64,000 bases of DNA from Desulfobacterales bacterium (GCA_016218685.1 JACRDD010000034.1:1-64000); one strand, 5' to 3'. Counted from the stretch's first letter, positions 29,552 to 39,295 are shown. Numbers and translations: made by a program. The notes: generated by a model not told the origin, from the sequence alone.

Positions 29552-31885
29552 TCAACCCAGGGGCGTATTTTCGATCATGTTCCAGATGCCGCACGGACAG
29601 GCACCGGCGCAAAAGCCGCAGGCGATGCACCGTTGGGCCGAGACCACGTATTCGAAGCGGCCGTCGGGGGCCTGGGTGCGGCTGATGGCGCTTTCGGGGC
29701 ACACCGCCACGCAAATGCCGCAATCCCGGCACTGGCCGCACGAGGCGCACTGGCTGCCGCAGTGGTCCAGGTTCTCGTAGCTTACCACCCGGGGGTCGTA
29801 GTACTCCAGGTGCACCCGCCGGATGTCGATGATCGAGCGCGGGTCGGCCGTGGGCCGCTTGCCGGTCAGGATGTCGTCGATGGTCTGGGCCGCCCGCCGG
29901 CCGGCGCCGATGGCGTCGGTGAGCAGGCCGGGCCGCACCACGTCGCCGATGGCGAACACCTGGCGGTTGGAGGTCTGGAAGTTTTCGTCCACTTTGACGA
30001 AGCCGCGCTCCACGGCCACGTTCTCCGGCAGGAAATCCAGGTCGGGTGCATCGCCGATGGAGACGAAGACCGAATCGGCCGGGATGATCTCGCCGGTATC
30101 GAGTTGGACCCCCTCCTTGACGATGGCCTGGGTGAAGACCGGCCAGCGAAATTTGGCGCCCGCGCGCTCGGCCTCGTGGCGCTCCTTGCCGAACGAAGCC
30201 GGCTCCTGTACGTCCAATAAAAGGATCTCCGTGGCGCCCAGGCGCGCCGCCTCGGTGGCCACATCGCAGCCCACGTTGCCGGCGCCGATGACGACCACCC
30301 GTTGGCCCACGGTAGCGGTTCCGGCTTTGGCGGCCGCCAGGAAATCCAGGGCCGGCGTCAGGCGCTCCCGTCCCGGAATGGGCAGGGTGCGCGGCTTCTG
30401 GGCCCCGGCGGCGATGACCACGAAATCGAAGTCGGTGACAAGCTGCTCCACCTCGGCCGGATTCAGGCGCTGCTGCAGGTGCACATGGGGAATCGCCTCG
30501 GCCAGGCGTTCGATCTCTTTGTCGAACACCTCCTTGGGAATGCGGCTCTGGGGAATGGAGGCCGCAATTTTTCCGCCCAGGCGCTTGGCGTTGTCGTAGA
30601 CCACCGCTTCGTGTCCCTTGAGGCGCAACTGCCAGGCCACCGACAGGCCGGCCGGGCCGCCGCCGATGACGGCGACCCGTTTGCCCGAAAGGGGCGGCAG
30701 TTCGGGCGTTTTGGCCTTGAGGCTGGCCTGGCCCAATTGGGTCACATCCACGGGCGCCATAAAGGCCGACTGTTTGGTGCACGACTGCATGCACAGGTTG
30801 GGACACAGGTAGCCGCACACCGTGGCCGGGAAAGGCGTGTAGGCCAGGGCCAGGTCCACGGCCTCGTCCACCCGGCCTTCGCGTACCAGGCGCCAGCGGG
30901 TCTGCACCGGGATGCCGGTGGGACAGGTGGCTTCGCAGGGCGCCTTATACTTGTAGTTCTCCCAGACCGGTACGTAGCGGCGCAACGCTTCGTGGACCAC
31001 GAGCGGGATCAGGCTGCGGTCCAGTTGGGTCAGGTCGCCCACCAGGCCGCCCCTGCCCAGGGTCTTGTCCCACACCTCTTTGTGGAAGTCGCCCATGGCG
31101 CGTTTGCTTTTGCTCACCCGCTCCTGGGGCGAGCGTGCCTTGAGGCATTGCCACTGCTCGCGCTTGGAGAGCAGGGTGAAGAAAAGTTCGTGCTGGCGGA
31201 TGTGCTGCAAGTAGTTGCGCAGCCCGCCGGTCAGCCATTGCCACTCCTCGTCGTCGATGGGCACCAGTTTGGCATCGGTCTGGCTGAAGCCGCGGTGGGG
31301 GCCGCGTACGAACACCTTGCCGCCCACCATGCCCACCAGCGGCCGGTATCCCAGGATGTTTTCGGGATTCTGGGCATTATGTCCGCAGACCACCGCCACG
31401 CCGCCGGCCATGAATTCGCCGAAGTAATCGCCCACCGAGCCCATGACCCACAACTCCGGCGCTTCGAAGCGCGGATTGTGCTTGGTCATGGTCATGCCCC
31501 GGGCGCCGATGTTGCCGGCCACGTAAACCTTGCCCTGGGCCATGGCATTGGCCACGCCGTTGCCCGCGTTGCCATGGACCACGATGGTGGCGCCGGCATT
31601 GAGCCAGCCCACGTCATCCGAGGCCGGCCCCATGATATCGATCTGGGTGTTGGCGAACCCCATGGATCCCACGCGCTGGCCGGTGGGGCCATTGATGCGT
31701 ACATGCACCTTTTGGTCGCCCGCCCGCCAGAGCCGCCCGCCGATGCCGTGCTGGCCGTAAGCTTCAATCTCCAAACGGGTTTGTCCCTGGGCCACGGCGG
31801 CCTGGAGTCTCTCTTCCAAGACGCGGGATTCGATGCGCGCGCCGTTTTCGCGGCCGGAAATGGTAAAATAGTCTTGGTTGCTCAT
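29552..31885 (-). CDS. Glutamate synthase GXGXG domain fused to GltD-like oxidoreductase
   Basis: 777 residues in three parts. Residues 1-about 235 are the GXGXG beta-helix domain of the glutamate synthase large subunit (GIGGRL, VHGNAGNGVANAM, VCGHNAQNPENI). Residues about 280-700 are a GltD-type FAD/NAD(P)H reductase with an N-terminal Fe-S binding part (CEATCPTGIP, CGYLCPNLC), FAD motif VIGGGPAGLSVA and NAD(P) motif VIGAGNVGCD. The end has ferredoxin motifs CGQCRDCGICVAVCP and CIACGFCAGACP. Electrons probably flow from NAD(P)H or ferredoxin to the FMN synthase subunit encoded upstream. The fusion of the GXGXG domain to the reductase is unusual. AGGAT precedes ATG 31885. Confidence 0.88.
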   Translation of the reverse strand: MSNQDYFTISGRENGARIESRVLEERLQAAVAQGQTRLEIEAYGQHGIGGRLWRAGDQKVHVRINGPTGQRVGSMGFANTQIDIMGPASDDVGWLNAGATIVVHGNAGNGVANAMAQGKVYVAGNIGARGMTMTKHNPRFEAPELWVMGSVGDYFGEFMAGGVAVVCGHNAQNPENILGYRPLVGMVGGKVFVRGPHRGFSQTDAKLVPIDDEEWQWLTGGLRNYLQHIRQHELFFTLLSKREQWQCLKARSPQERVSKSKRAMGDFHKEVWDKTLGRGGLVGDLTQLDRSLIPLVVHEALRRYVPVWENYKYKAPCEATCPTGIPVQTRWRLVREGRVDEAVDLALAYTPFPATVCGYLCPNLCMQSCTKQSAFMAPVDVTQLGQASLKAKTPELPPLSGKRVAVIGGGPAGLSVAWQLRLKGHEAVVYDNAKRLGGKIAASIPQSRIPKEVFDKEIERLAEAIPHVHLQQRLNPAEVEQLVTDFDFVVIAAGAQKPRTLPIPGRERLTPALDFLAAAKAGTATVGQRVVVIGAGNVGCDVATEAARLGATEILLLDVQEPASFGKERHEAERAGAKFRWPVFTQAIVKEGVQLDTGEIIPADSVFVSIGDAPDLDFLPENVAVERGFVKVDENFQTSNRQVFAIGDVVRPGLLTDAIGAGRRAAQTIDDILTGKRPTADPRSIIDIRRVHLEYYDPRVVSYENLDHCGSQCASCGQCRDCGICVAVCPESAISRTQAPDGRFEYVVSAQRCIACGFCAGACPCGIWNMIENTPLG

Positions 31886-31912
31886 TGTGCTATCCTATCA
31901 AGATGTCTCTTC

Positions 31913-33547
31913 TCAAACCACATACTTAATACTCAACCGCTCCGCCGCATGATAATCGCTGATTCCCAGCGCATCCGCCATGCCGATGGGCAAGGCCGTG
32001 GAGCGGCCCAGGGGCGCCACGATCTTCTTGAGCTCGGTGTCGAAACTCAGGAACATGTCCACGACCCGTTCGGCCACCATGTCTACATCCAGGCGGCGAT
32101 AGAGGCGCGGGTCCTGGGAGGTGATGCCTTTGGGGCACTGGCCGATGTTGCAGATATTGCAGCGGTCGCTTTCCGATCCCAGGCAGCCGGCCGCGGCCTG
32201 CATGACATATTTGCCGATCTGCACACCGCTGGCGCCCAGCATGATCAGGGCCGCGGCATTGGCCGCCAGGTTGCCGTTTTTGCCCACCCCGCCGCCGGCG
32301 AACAGGGGGATTTCGTTCTGCTTGCCCAGCTTGGCCAGGTTCAGATAGGCGTCGCGGATATTGGTGGCGATGGGGTGGCCCATGTGGTCCATGGAGACAT
32401 TGTAGGCCGCGCCCGTGCCGCCGTCCTCGCCGTCGATGGCCAGCCCGGCCGCATAAGGGTTGCGCGTCAGGTTGTTCAAGACCGCCATGGCCGTGGAGGT
32501 GCCCGATATCTTGGGATAGACCGGCACGCGGAAGCCCCAGGCCATGGACATGGATTGGATCATCTTGGCCACCGACTCTTCGATGGAGTACTGGGTCTGG
32601 TGCGTGGGTGGGCTGGGCAGGCTCACCCCCGTGGGCACGCCGCGGATGGCGGCGATGAGCTTGTTGACCTTGTGCCACATGAGCAGGCCGCCGTCGCCCG
32701 GCTTGGCGCCCTGGCCATACTTGATCTCGATGGCGCAGGGATCCTCCTTCATCTCGGGCAGGGCGTGGATGATCTCGTCCCAGCCGAAGTAACCGCTGGC
32801 GATCTGCAAGATGGTGTATTTCAGAAAACGGCTGCGCAGCAGGCGCGGCGGGCAGCCGCCCTCGCCGGTGCACATGCGCACGGGCAGGCCCAGCTCTTCG
32901 TTGAGATAGGCCACCCCGAGCTGCAAGCCTTCCCACATGTTGGGCGACAGGGCGCCGAACGACATGCTGCCGATGACCAAGGGATAGATCTCGCGCACCG
33001 GCGGAATCCAGCCGTGCTCCTTGAAGTGTTTGATGTTCTCTTCGGGCGGCAGCACGCGGCCCAGCAGGGTGCGCAGCTCGAACTCGTGCCGGCCGGCATC
33101 CAGGGCCGGGTCGGTGAGCATGGAGATGCGGATGAACTTGATCTGGTCCAGCAGGCCGCCGGGCACATTGCGCCTCCCGCCGCGGTTGCGTGGCGAACCG
33201 CCGCGGTTGATGTGAAACCGCAGCTTGTCGGCCTCATCCGTGCGCATGGGGATGATGGCGTCGTTGGGGCACACCAGGTTGCACATGGCGCAGCCCACGC
33301 AGGCATAGGCCGGGTCGGTCTTCTGGCGGATGCCGTGGTACACCTGATAGACATTGGACGGCGGCACGGCCGAGGCCAGGTCTGTATTCAGGGTGCGCTT
33401 GCGGAAGACGCCCAGCTCGATGGCGCTCACCGGGCACACCGAGGTGCAACGGCCGCACAGCGTGCACTTGTCTTTGCTCCACGCGATCTGCCAGAGCAGA
33501 TCCTTGACGCTCAGCGTGGAAGGGGTAATGGGGCGGTTTGGGAGCAT
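31913..33547 (-). CDS. Glutamate synthase FMN-binding (synthase) subunit with ferredoxin domain
   Basis: 544 residues. N-terminal 8Fe-type ferredoxin (CTLCGRCTSVCP and CVGCAMCNLVCP, residues about 25-110), then the FMN TIM barrel of glutamate synthase: PLVIGSMSFGALS, TGEGGCPPRLL, YGQGAKPGDGGLL, IDGEDGGTGAA, and LFAGGGVG. The cluster-binding CNICNIGQCPKGIT is present. It joins ammonia to 2-oxoglutarate. This is the archaeal-type stand-alone synthase domain, not the 1500-residue bacterial GltB. AGGAGG is 7 bases before ATG 33547, and its first 37 bases overlap the end of the glutaminase gene. Confidence 0.92.
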   Translation of the reverse strand: MLPNRPITPSTLSVKDLLWQIAWSKDKCTLCGRCTSVCPVSAIELGVFRKRTLNTDLASAVPPSNVYQVYHGIRQKTDPAYACVGCAMCNLVCPNDAIIPMRTDEADKLRFHINRGGSPRNRGGRRNVPGGLLDQIKFIRISMLTDPALDAGRHEFELRTLLGRVLPPEENIKHFKEHGWIPPVREIYPLVIGSMSFGALSPNMWEGLQLGVAYLNEELGLPVRMCTGEGGCPPRLLRSRFLKYTILQIASGYFGWDEIIHALPEMKEDPCAIEIKYGQGAKPGDGGLLMWHKVNKLIAAIRGVPTGVSLPSPPTHQTQYSIEESVAKMIQSMSMAWGFRVPVYPKISGTSTAMAVLNNLTRNPYAAGLAIDGEDGGTGAAYNVSMDHMGHPIATNIRDAYLNLAKLGKQNEIPLFAGGGVGKNGNLAANAAALIMLGASGVQIGKYVMQAAAGCLGSESDRCNICNIGQCPKGITSQDPRLYRRLDVDMVAERVVDMFLSFDTELKKIVAPLGRSTALPIGMADALGISDYHAAERLSIKYVV

Positions 33548-34641
33548 ATCTTAACCTCCTGGCGATCCGGACCGACGAGGGTCGTGTCCAGATGCATGGG
33601 CTGAAAGTCTTTGCTTTTGTCGCGATCCGGAATGGCGGCGTCCAGGCCGCAGATCTCCGAGGAGAAGGCCCAGCAGCCGGGCTTGCCGCCCACCACGCCC
33701 GGGCGCAGCTTCTTGCGGTCCTGAACCATGAACAGGCTGTGGTCGGGCAGACAGCCGATCACGCAGTTGGGGCCGTCGATGGTCAACTGCCGGCAGGTTT
33801 GCTTCAACTGTTTGAGAAAGGCGCCGTTGGGATGGGCCTCCAGCGAATTGTCCTGCAGCGGCGTGATAATGTGTTTGTAGGCCTCGATGCCCAAGCCCAA
33901 CTGGCGCAACGTATAGTGCAGGATATGCGTGAACACTTCCGAGTCGGACTGGTAGCCGGTATAGCCCCTCACGCCGCGCGAGAGCAGGTATTCCCGAATC
34001 GGCACGAAGGCGGTATTTTCGCCGTTGGTCATGGTGGCGTAGCCTTCGATGAAGAAGGGGTGGCAGGCGTAGAGGTTGATGGCGTAGTTGGTGTTCTGGC
34101 GTCCCTGGGCCATGATGACGCGGGCATGCAGCTCCTTGCGGTCCAGGTTCAGGTGGCGCGCCACCTGCATGGGATCGCCGATCTCTTTGATCATGATCAC
34201 GTCGGGCCAGAAGGAGAAGACGATCATGTCCTCTTCTTTTTCGCCCATGGCCCGCAACTGCAAACGAATGTTCAGTAGACGCTGGCCCAATTCCTGGAAC
34301 GATAGAGTCTCCCAGCCTTCGGGATATTCGTAGGCCCGGATCAGGTACAGATCCCGGCGCGGGGTGCCGGGCAGCGGCACCTTGGGCACCTTGATGGAGA
34401 TCTTGTACTTGGTCATGAAGCCCAGATCCATCATATAACGGTCCAGCCGCTTGATGCCCGCTTCGGTGAAGATGCCCGACAAGATCGGGGCTTCCTTCAT
34501 CTCGTCGAAGGGGCCGGACAGATCGCGCAAAAACAGCCCCACTCCCGAACCGTCATGGCCTTCGCGCATGATGTCCATGGCTTCCATGGCCACCATGGGC
34601 GAGACGGGCGTTTTGCTGGTTATGGCAAATAAACGACACAT
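33511..34641 (-). CDS. Glutamate synthase glutaminase subunit (class II GATase)
   Basis: 376 residues. Begins MCRLFAITSKTP, with Cys2 as the N-terminal nucleophile after Met removal. GHDGSGVGLF and the later MTNGENTAF and GYQSDSEVF match the class II amidotransferase fold of glutamate synthase. It hydrolyses glutamine and passes ammonia to the synthase subunit encoded just downstream, which it overlaps. It heads the operon glutaminase, synthase, GXGXG-reductase. AAAGGTG precedes ATG 34641; a candidate promoter lies at 34747-34776. Confidence 0.88.
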   Translation of the reverse strand: MCRLFAITSKTPVSPMVAMEAMDIMREGHDGSGVGLFLRDLSGPFDEMKEAPILSGIFTEAGIKRLDRYMMDLGFMTKYKISIKVPKVPLPGTPRRDLYLIRAYEYPEGWETLSFQELGQRLLNIRLQLRAMGEKEEDMIVFSFWPDVIMIKEIGDPMQVARHLNLDRKELHARVIMAQGRQNTNYAINLYACHPFFIEGYATMTNGENTAFVPIREYLLSRGVRGYTGYQSDSEVFTHILHYTLRQLGLGIEAYKHIITPLQDNSLEAHPNGAFLKQLKQTCRQLTIDGPNCVIGCLPDHSLFMVQDRKKLRPGVVGGKPGCWAFSSEICGLDAAIPDRDKSKDFQPMHLDTTLVGPDRQEVKICSQTAPLPLPR

Positions 34642-35061
34642 GGTTCACCTTTCCTTTTCAACCTGCGATGCGCCAGTGAAAAAACCTTTTCTTTTAACAA
34701 ATAGCAAACAAAGAAGTCCATACCAAAAAAGGGCGTTTCATGGATTTATAAAGGGTGTCGCTCCCCCCTGCGTCAACACACTATTGTAAAAATGGCGTTC
34801 CACAAAATACAAAATTGTTAAAGCGCACACTACCCTCCACGCCTGTCTCCGGAGGTCGGGATCACCCTTTTTCCTTCCAGCGCGCTTGGCATGTGTATTT
34901 AAATTGGGCTGTTGTCCCAAATGGTTTTCTGCTATCAAGGACAACAAGGGCGCGTGTGGCCGTGCTTTTCTTATCATGAAACGTGCCAAAGCCCATGAAT
35001 TGCCGCTCCGCTTGCTTGCCCAAGGACGGCATCGGCAACGACTCCGAGAACAGGAAGGCGC
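34642..35061. other. 420-base divergent region between glutaminase gene and glnE
   Basis: AT-rich on the left half, with A-runs and a candidate minus-strand promoter (34747-34776). Small frames here are not gene-like. No sigma-54 promoter with the GG-N10-GC core was found with confidence in either direction. Confidence 0.4.
34747..34776 (-). promoter_or_regulatory. Candidate sigma-70 promoter of the glutamate synthase operon
   Basis: On the minus strand: TTGACG (34776-34771), an 18-base spacer, TTTATA (34752-34747). It would give a leader of about 100 bases. Confidence 0.4.
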
Positions 35062-37995
35062 ATGCCCCCACTGCCCCCCGATTTGCAGACCGAAGCCCTT
35101 GCCCGCTGGCAGGCCGTGCGCGAGGCGTTTGCCCGCGAGGGCCAGACGTTTCCCGAACTGGATGCCTGCCATGCGCCCCTGGAGCGGGCCGTGGTGTTCA
35201 GCGATTTTATTGTCCACCAGTGGGTGCGCCGGCCGGCGCTGCTCGCCGAGCTGCTCCAAGGCGGCACGCTGCAGGCCCATGCCGGTCCCTTGGAGATGCG
35301 CCGGCGTCTGGAGCTCGCCTGGCAGGCGCAGTTGGGCCAGGCCTTGCCGGGTCCCTCCGGCCAGGGGACTTCAGCCGACAGCCCGGCCAAAGAGGCGGTG
35401 ATGCAGGTGCTGCGGGTGTTCCGTCAGCAGGAGATGGTGCGCATCGCCCTGCGGGACATTTGCGGCTGGGCCAATCTGAAGCAAACCCTGGCGGCGCTTT
35501 CCGCTCTGGCCGATCTGACCATCGGCGCGGCCGTGGATTACCTTTACGCCCGGGAGGCGGCCGCCTGGGGCCTGCCCGCCGATGCCAAGGGCAATCCGGT
35601 CCGTCTGGTGGTCTTGGGTCTGGGCAAGCTGGGGGCTCACGAGCTGAACTTCTCTTCGGATGTGGATCTGATTTTCGCCTACGCCGGCGAGGGCCAGACC
35701 AGCGGCGGGAGCCAGGGCGCCACCGGCAACGAGGCCTTTTTCACCCGGTTATGCCGGGAACTGATTCAGGTCATCGGCACCCCCACGGCCGACGGCTTCG
35801 TCTTCCGGGTGGACACCCGGCTGCGGCCCTTCGGGGATGCCGGTCCGCTGGTGATGATCTTCGACCGCCTGGAAGATTACTACCAGGAGCAGGGCCGCGA
35901 GTGGGAGCGCTATGCCTTGATCAAGGCCCGGGTGGTGGCCGGCGACCCGGCGGCCGGCGATCTGCTGCTCTCCCGGCTGCGGCCCTTTGTCTTCCGCCGT
36001 TACCTCGATTTCGGCGCCTTCGACAGCCTGCGCGAGATGAAAGGGCGCATCGCCCTGGAGGTGCGCGGCAAGGGCATGCAGGACAACATCAAGCTGGGCC
36101 CCGGCGGCATTCGGGAGATCGAATTTTTTGGCCAGATGTTTCAGTTGATCCGCGGCGGCGTCGAATCGGCGCTCCAGATCCGGCCGATCCAGCAGGTGCT
36201 CCAGGTGCTGGTGAAAAAACGCTACATTCCGGAAGCAGTGGGCCGGGCCATGGACGAGGCCTATGTTTTCCTGCGGACCGTTGAAAACCGTTTGCAGCAG
36301 TGGGCTGATCAGCAGACCCACCTGTTGCCCGTCGAGGCCAAGGCCCGGCGGCGTCTGGCGGTCGCCATGGGGTTCGATGGCTGGGAGGCGTTCCTGGCCT
36401 GCCTGGACGACCACCGCCGGCGGGTGCATGGCCATTTCAACGATCTGCTGGCCCCGATCAAGGAGAATGGCGCTTCCAGTCCGGAAGGCGATATCCTCAA
36501 ACAATTGCAGGCGCTTTGGCAGGGTGTGGGCGACAAGGAGCAGCAGGCGGCCCTGATCCGCCGCATCGGATACCAGGTGCCGGGCGAGGTGTTGCGCCAG
36601 ATCGCGGCCCTCAAGGAGGATCGCGCCCTGCATGCCATGAGCAGCGTGGGCCGCGAGCGCGTCAACCGGCTGGTGCCGCTGGTGCTCCAGGCCGTCGGCC
36701 GCGACCCCCAGGCCGATCTGGTGCTGGGCCGCATTTTCGACATGATCCGCAGCATCCAGCAACGCACCTCGTACATCGCGCTGCTCCTGGAGAATCCGTC
36801 GATCTTGACCCATCTCGTGCGCCTGGCCGGCGCCAGCCCGTGGATCGCCACTTTCCTGGGGCAGCATCCGGTGCTCTTGGACGAACTGCTCGATCCCCGC
36901 ACCCTTTACCGGCCGCCCCCGCGCAAGGAGATCGAAGAAGAGCTGGCCCAGCGCCTGGCCGGCGTCGACCCCGAGGACCTGGAGTACCAGATGGAGGTTC
37001 TGCGGGTGTTCAAGCAGGTGAACGTGCTGCGGGTGGCTGCCTCGGACATCACCCATGTGCTGCCCTTGATGAAAGTCAGCGACCATCTCTCCGACATCGC
37101 CGAAGTGGTCCTGGAGGCCGCCGTCGATTTGTGCTTTCAACAGTTGAAAGACAAATATGGCGCACCAGCCTGCAGCCTGGCCCATGCCGGCTGCGAGCGC
37201 GGGTTTGCCGTCATCGCCTACGGCAAGCTGGGGGGGCTGGAACTGGGCTACGGATCGGACCTGGATCTGGTTTTTCTGCACGCCGCCGAACCGGGCAGCA
37301 CCAGCGGCGGGGCACGCAGCCTGGACAACGCCCTGTTCTTCAGCCGCCTGGGCCAGCGGGTGCTGCACCTGCTCACCACCCATACCGGTGCGGGCGTCCT
37401 GTACGACATCGACATGCGCCTGCGGCCCAGCGGAGACTCGGGCATGCTGGTCAGTCATGTGGATGGGTTTGGCGATTACCAGCACAAGGAAGCCTGGACC
37501 TGGGAGCACCAAGCCCTGATCCGGGCCCGGGCCATCATCGGGGACCCGGCCTTGCGGGCGCGTTTTGACGCCATCCGCCATGCAACCCTTACCCGGCCGC
37601 GCGATAACGAGCGCCTGCGCCGCGAAGTGGCCGACATGCGCGAGCGCCTGCGCAAAGAGCAAAAGAACGAATCCGGCACCCAGTTCGACATCAAGCAGGG
37701 CGCCGGCGGCATCCTCGACATCGAGTTCCTGGTCCAGTACCTGGCCTTGCGCCACGCCCACCAATATCCGGCCATCATCCGCTGGACCGACAACGTCCGC
37801 CTGCTGCAAGCCCTCAACGAAGCCGGCATCCTCGACAACCCCACCGCCTTCCGCCTGCGCCGCGCCTACCTTATATATAGGGCCATGGTGCACCGCCTCA
37901 ACCTGGCCCAGCAATCGGCCCGTGTCGGCAACGACCGCTTCGAGCAACCCCGCCGCTTCGTGGTCGATACCTGGAACCGGTTTTTGGCCACATAA
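35062..37995 (+). CDS. glnE: Glutamine synthetase adenylyltransferase/deadenylylase
   Basis: 977 residues, normal for GlnE. Two nucleotidyltransferase domains: the first (deadenylylase, about residues 60-440) with GLGKLGAHELNFSSDVD, the second (adenylylase, about 540-977) with YGKLGGLELGYGSDLDLVF, each followed by an alpha-helical domain. GlnE attaches AMP to a Tyr of glutamine synthetase when glutamine is high and removes it when PII-UMP is high. The target Tyr is present in the GlnA encoded at 46387. ATG 35062 has AGGAAGG 5 bases upstream. A degraded copy of its 3' region lies at 39248-39295, beyond an AAA ATPase gene. Confidence 0.95.
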   Translation: MPPLPPDLQTEALARWQAVREAFAREGQTFPELDACHAPLERAVVFSDFIVHQWVRRPALLAELLQGGTLQAHAGPLEMRRRLELAWQAQLGQALPGPSGQGTSADSPAKEAVMQVLRVFRQQEMVRIALRDICGWANLKQTLAALSALADLTIGAAVDYLYAREAAAWGLPADAKGNPVRLVVLGLGKLGAHELNFSSDVDLIFAYAGEGQTSGGSQGATGNEAFFTRLCRELIQVIGTPTADGFVFRVDTRLRPFGDAGPLVMIFDRLEDYYQEQGREWERYALIKARVVAGDPAAGDLLLSRLRPFVFRRYLDFGAFDSLREMKGRIALEVRGKGMQDNIKLGPGGIREIEFFGQMFQLIRGGVESALQIRPIQQVLQVLVKKRYIPEAVGRAMDEAYVFLRTVENRLQQWADQQTHLLPVEAKARRRLAVAMGFDGWEAFLACLDDHRRRVHGHFNDLLAPIKENGASSPEGDILKQLQALWQGVGDKEQQAALIRRIGYQVPGEVLRQIAALKEDRALHAMSSVGRERVNRLVPLVLQAVGRDPQADLVLGRIFDMIRSIQQRTSYIALLLENPSILTHLVRLAGASPWIATFLGQHPVLLDELLDPRTLYRPPPRKEIEEELAQRLAGVDPEDLEYQMEVLRVFKQVNVLRVAASDITHVLPLMKVSDHLSDIAEVVLEAAVDLCFQQLKDKYGAPACSLAHAGCERGFAVIAYGKLGGLELGYGSDLDLVFLHAAEPGSTSGGARSLDNALFFSRLGQRVLHLLTTHTGAGVLYDIDMRLRPSGDSGMLVSHVDGFGDYQHKEAWTWEHQALIRARAIIGDPALRARFDAIRHATLTRPRDNERLRREVADMRERLRKEQKNESGTQFDIKQGAGGILDIEFLVQYLALRHAHQYPAIIRWTDNVRLLQALNEAGILDNPTAFRLRRAYLIYRAMVHRLNLAQQSARVGNDRFEQPRRFVVDTWNRFLAT

Positions 37996-38021
37996 GAAGA
38001 GTATGAATTTTTACTTTCGCC

Positions 38022-39179
38022 CTACAAAAACTCCCCCTCCAGAAACGGATTGGCGATGCGCACGCCTTTGACGGTGTGAGCGCTCTGGCCGTTGTAGAGG
38101 ACGTGGCCCGGTCGACAACGGTCGCCGGCCGCCACCTGGAAGTGTTCGATGCCTTTGATGAAGTTCGGGCTGAAGGTCGCCGCTGACTTGATCTCCACGG
38201 GAATCAATTCTCTTTGGGATTTGATGATCAAGTCCACCTCGTTGCCGTTGGAGTCTCTGTAGAAGAAAAGCTCCGGCCGTTTGCCGGCATTCAGGCGTTT
38301 TTTCAGGATCTCCAAGAGTACCAAATTTTCGAAGAGCGCACCCCGCAATGGGTCGCGGGCCGCCTGCTCCGCGGTTTCGATGCCGAGCAGAAAGGCGACC
38401 AATCCGGTGTCGCAAAAATAGACCTTGGGCGACTTGATGACGCGCTTGCCGATGTTTTCGAAATAGGGTGGCAATTCCCAGACCACGAAAGATGCTTTCA
38501 GGACACCGATCCAATTCTTGATGGTGGTGGCCGAAACCCCGACATCGTTGCTGAGGGAAGCATAATTGACGATTTGCCCCACGCGGCCGGCCAGCAGGGT
38601 TAGAAACTGCTGAAAGGCCCGCAGGTCCTTCAAGTTAATGAGGGCGCGGACATCCCTTTCCACATAGGTTTGAAGGTAGCCATTAAAGAAACGACCGGGT
38701 GCCAGGCCACTTTCGTGCAAACGGGGATAGCCACCTTTTACCACCAGATCGAATGGGTCCCACTCCTGCCGGTAGCTTCGTAGTTCTTTCAAGGCAAAGG
38801 GGAATAGGGTTAGGATGGCGGTCCGTCCGGCCAGCGATTGGCTGATGCCTTGCTGAAGTTCGGGCTGGTGGCTGCCAGTTAAGATGAACATGCCGGGTTT
38901 TTGAACGCGGTCGATGATGCCTTGCAGGTAGGACAACAGCAGCGGAAGGCGTTGGATTTCATCCAGAACAGCCCCCTCTGGGCATTGGGCTAAAAATCCC
39001 CGCGGGTCGGTTTCGGCGGCCAGGCGCACATCCGGATCTTCCATGGAAAAATAGGGTTTGTCGGGAAAGACCATTCGCACGAGGGTGGTTTTGCCCGACT
39101 GGCGCGGTCCCAACACCGTCACTGCGGGATATTCGCCGGCAGCGGCAAGCAATTCTGGTCTGATGTTGCGTTCAATCAT
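38022..39179 (-). CDS. AAA ATPase with DUF4143 domain
   Basis: 385 residues from ATG 39179; the frame extends further upstream but without homology. Walker A is LGPRQSGKTTL, Walker B is GAVLDEIQRLP, and TGSHQPEL is the sensor-like motif. The C-terminal part (about 190-385: VNYASLSNDVGVSATTIKN, then FYRDSNGNEVDLII and VEIKSA) is the DUF4143 region with a PD-(D/E)XK-like core (D, VEIK). Such genes are scattered mobile cargo of unknown function in bacteria and archaea. It is antisense between glnE and the PII gene and has lower GC than both neighbours, suggesting acquisition. Confidence 0.85.
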   Translation of the reverse strand: MIERNIRPELLAAAGEYPAVTVLGPRQSGKTTLVRMVFPDKPYFSMEDPDVRLAAETDPRGFLAQCPEGAVLDEIQRLPLLLSYLQGIIDRVQKPGMFILTGSHQPELQQGISQSLAGRTAILTLFPFALKELRSYRQEWDPFDLVVKGGYPRLHESGLAPGRFFNGYLQTYVERDVRALINLKDLRAFQQFLTLLAGRVGQIVNYASLSNDVGVSATTIKNWIGVLKASFVVWELPPYFENIGKRVIKSPKVYFCDTGLVAFLLGIETAEQAARDPLRGALFENLVLLEILKKRLNAGKRPELFFYRDSNGNEVDLIIKSQRELIPVEIKSAATFSPNFIKGIEHFQVAAGDRCRPGHVLYNGQSAHTVKGVRIANPFLEGEFL

Positions 39180-39247
39180 GGCCGGAAAATAACACAAAAC
39201 TATGTAAATCGCAAGTTCAACTTTGGATTTGCATAAACCGAAGGGGG

Positions 39248-39295
39248 CCCACCGGCTTTTGCCCGAGCCTACCTTAATATATAGGGCCATGGTCC
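39248..39295 (+). pseudogene. Degraded fragment of the glnE 3' region
   Basis: The segment matches glnE around 37839-37888: CCCACCGGC for CCCACCGCC at the left, then an almost exact GCCTACCTT(A)ATATATAGGGCCATGGT. It has small deletions and a frame-breaking insertion and no coding ability. It suggests that DNA between the two copies, which holds the AAA ATPase gene, was inserted with duplication of a glnE piece. Confidence 0.65.

Noticed and set aside
30302-33604. An 1100-codon plus-strand open frame across the glutamate synthase genes
   Set aside because: Same reason: antisense to well-supported genes and without family resemblance.
35749-37947. A 732-codon minus-strand open frame inside glnE
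   Set aside because: Antisense shadow of a confident gene; no ribosome-binding site or domain.
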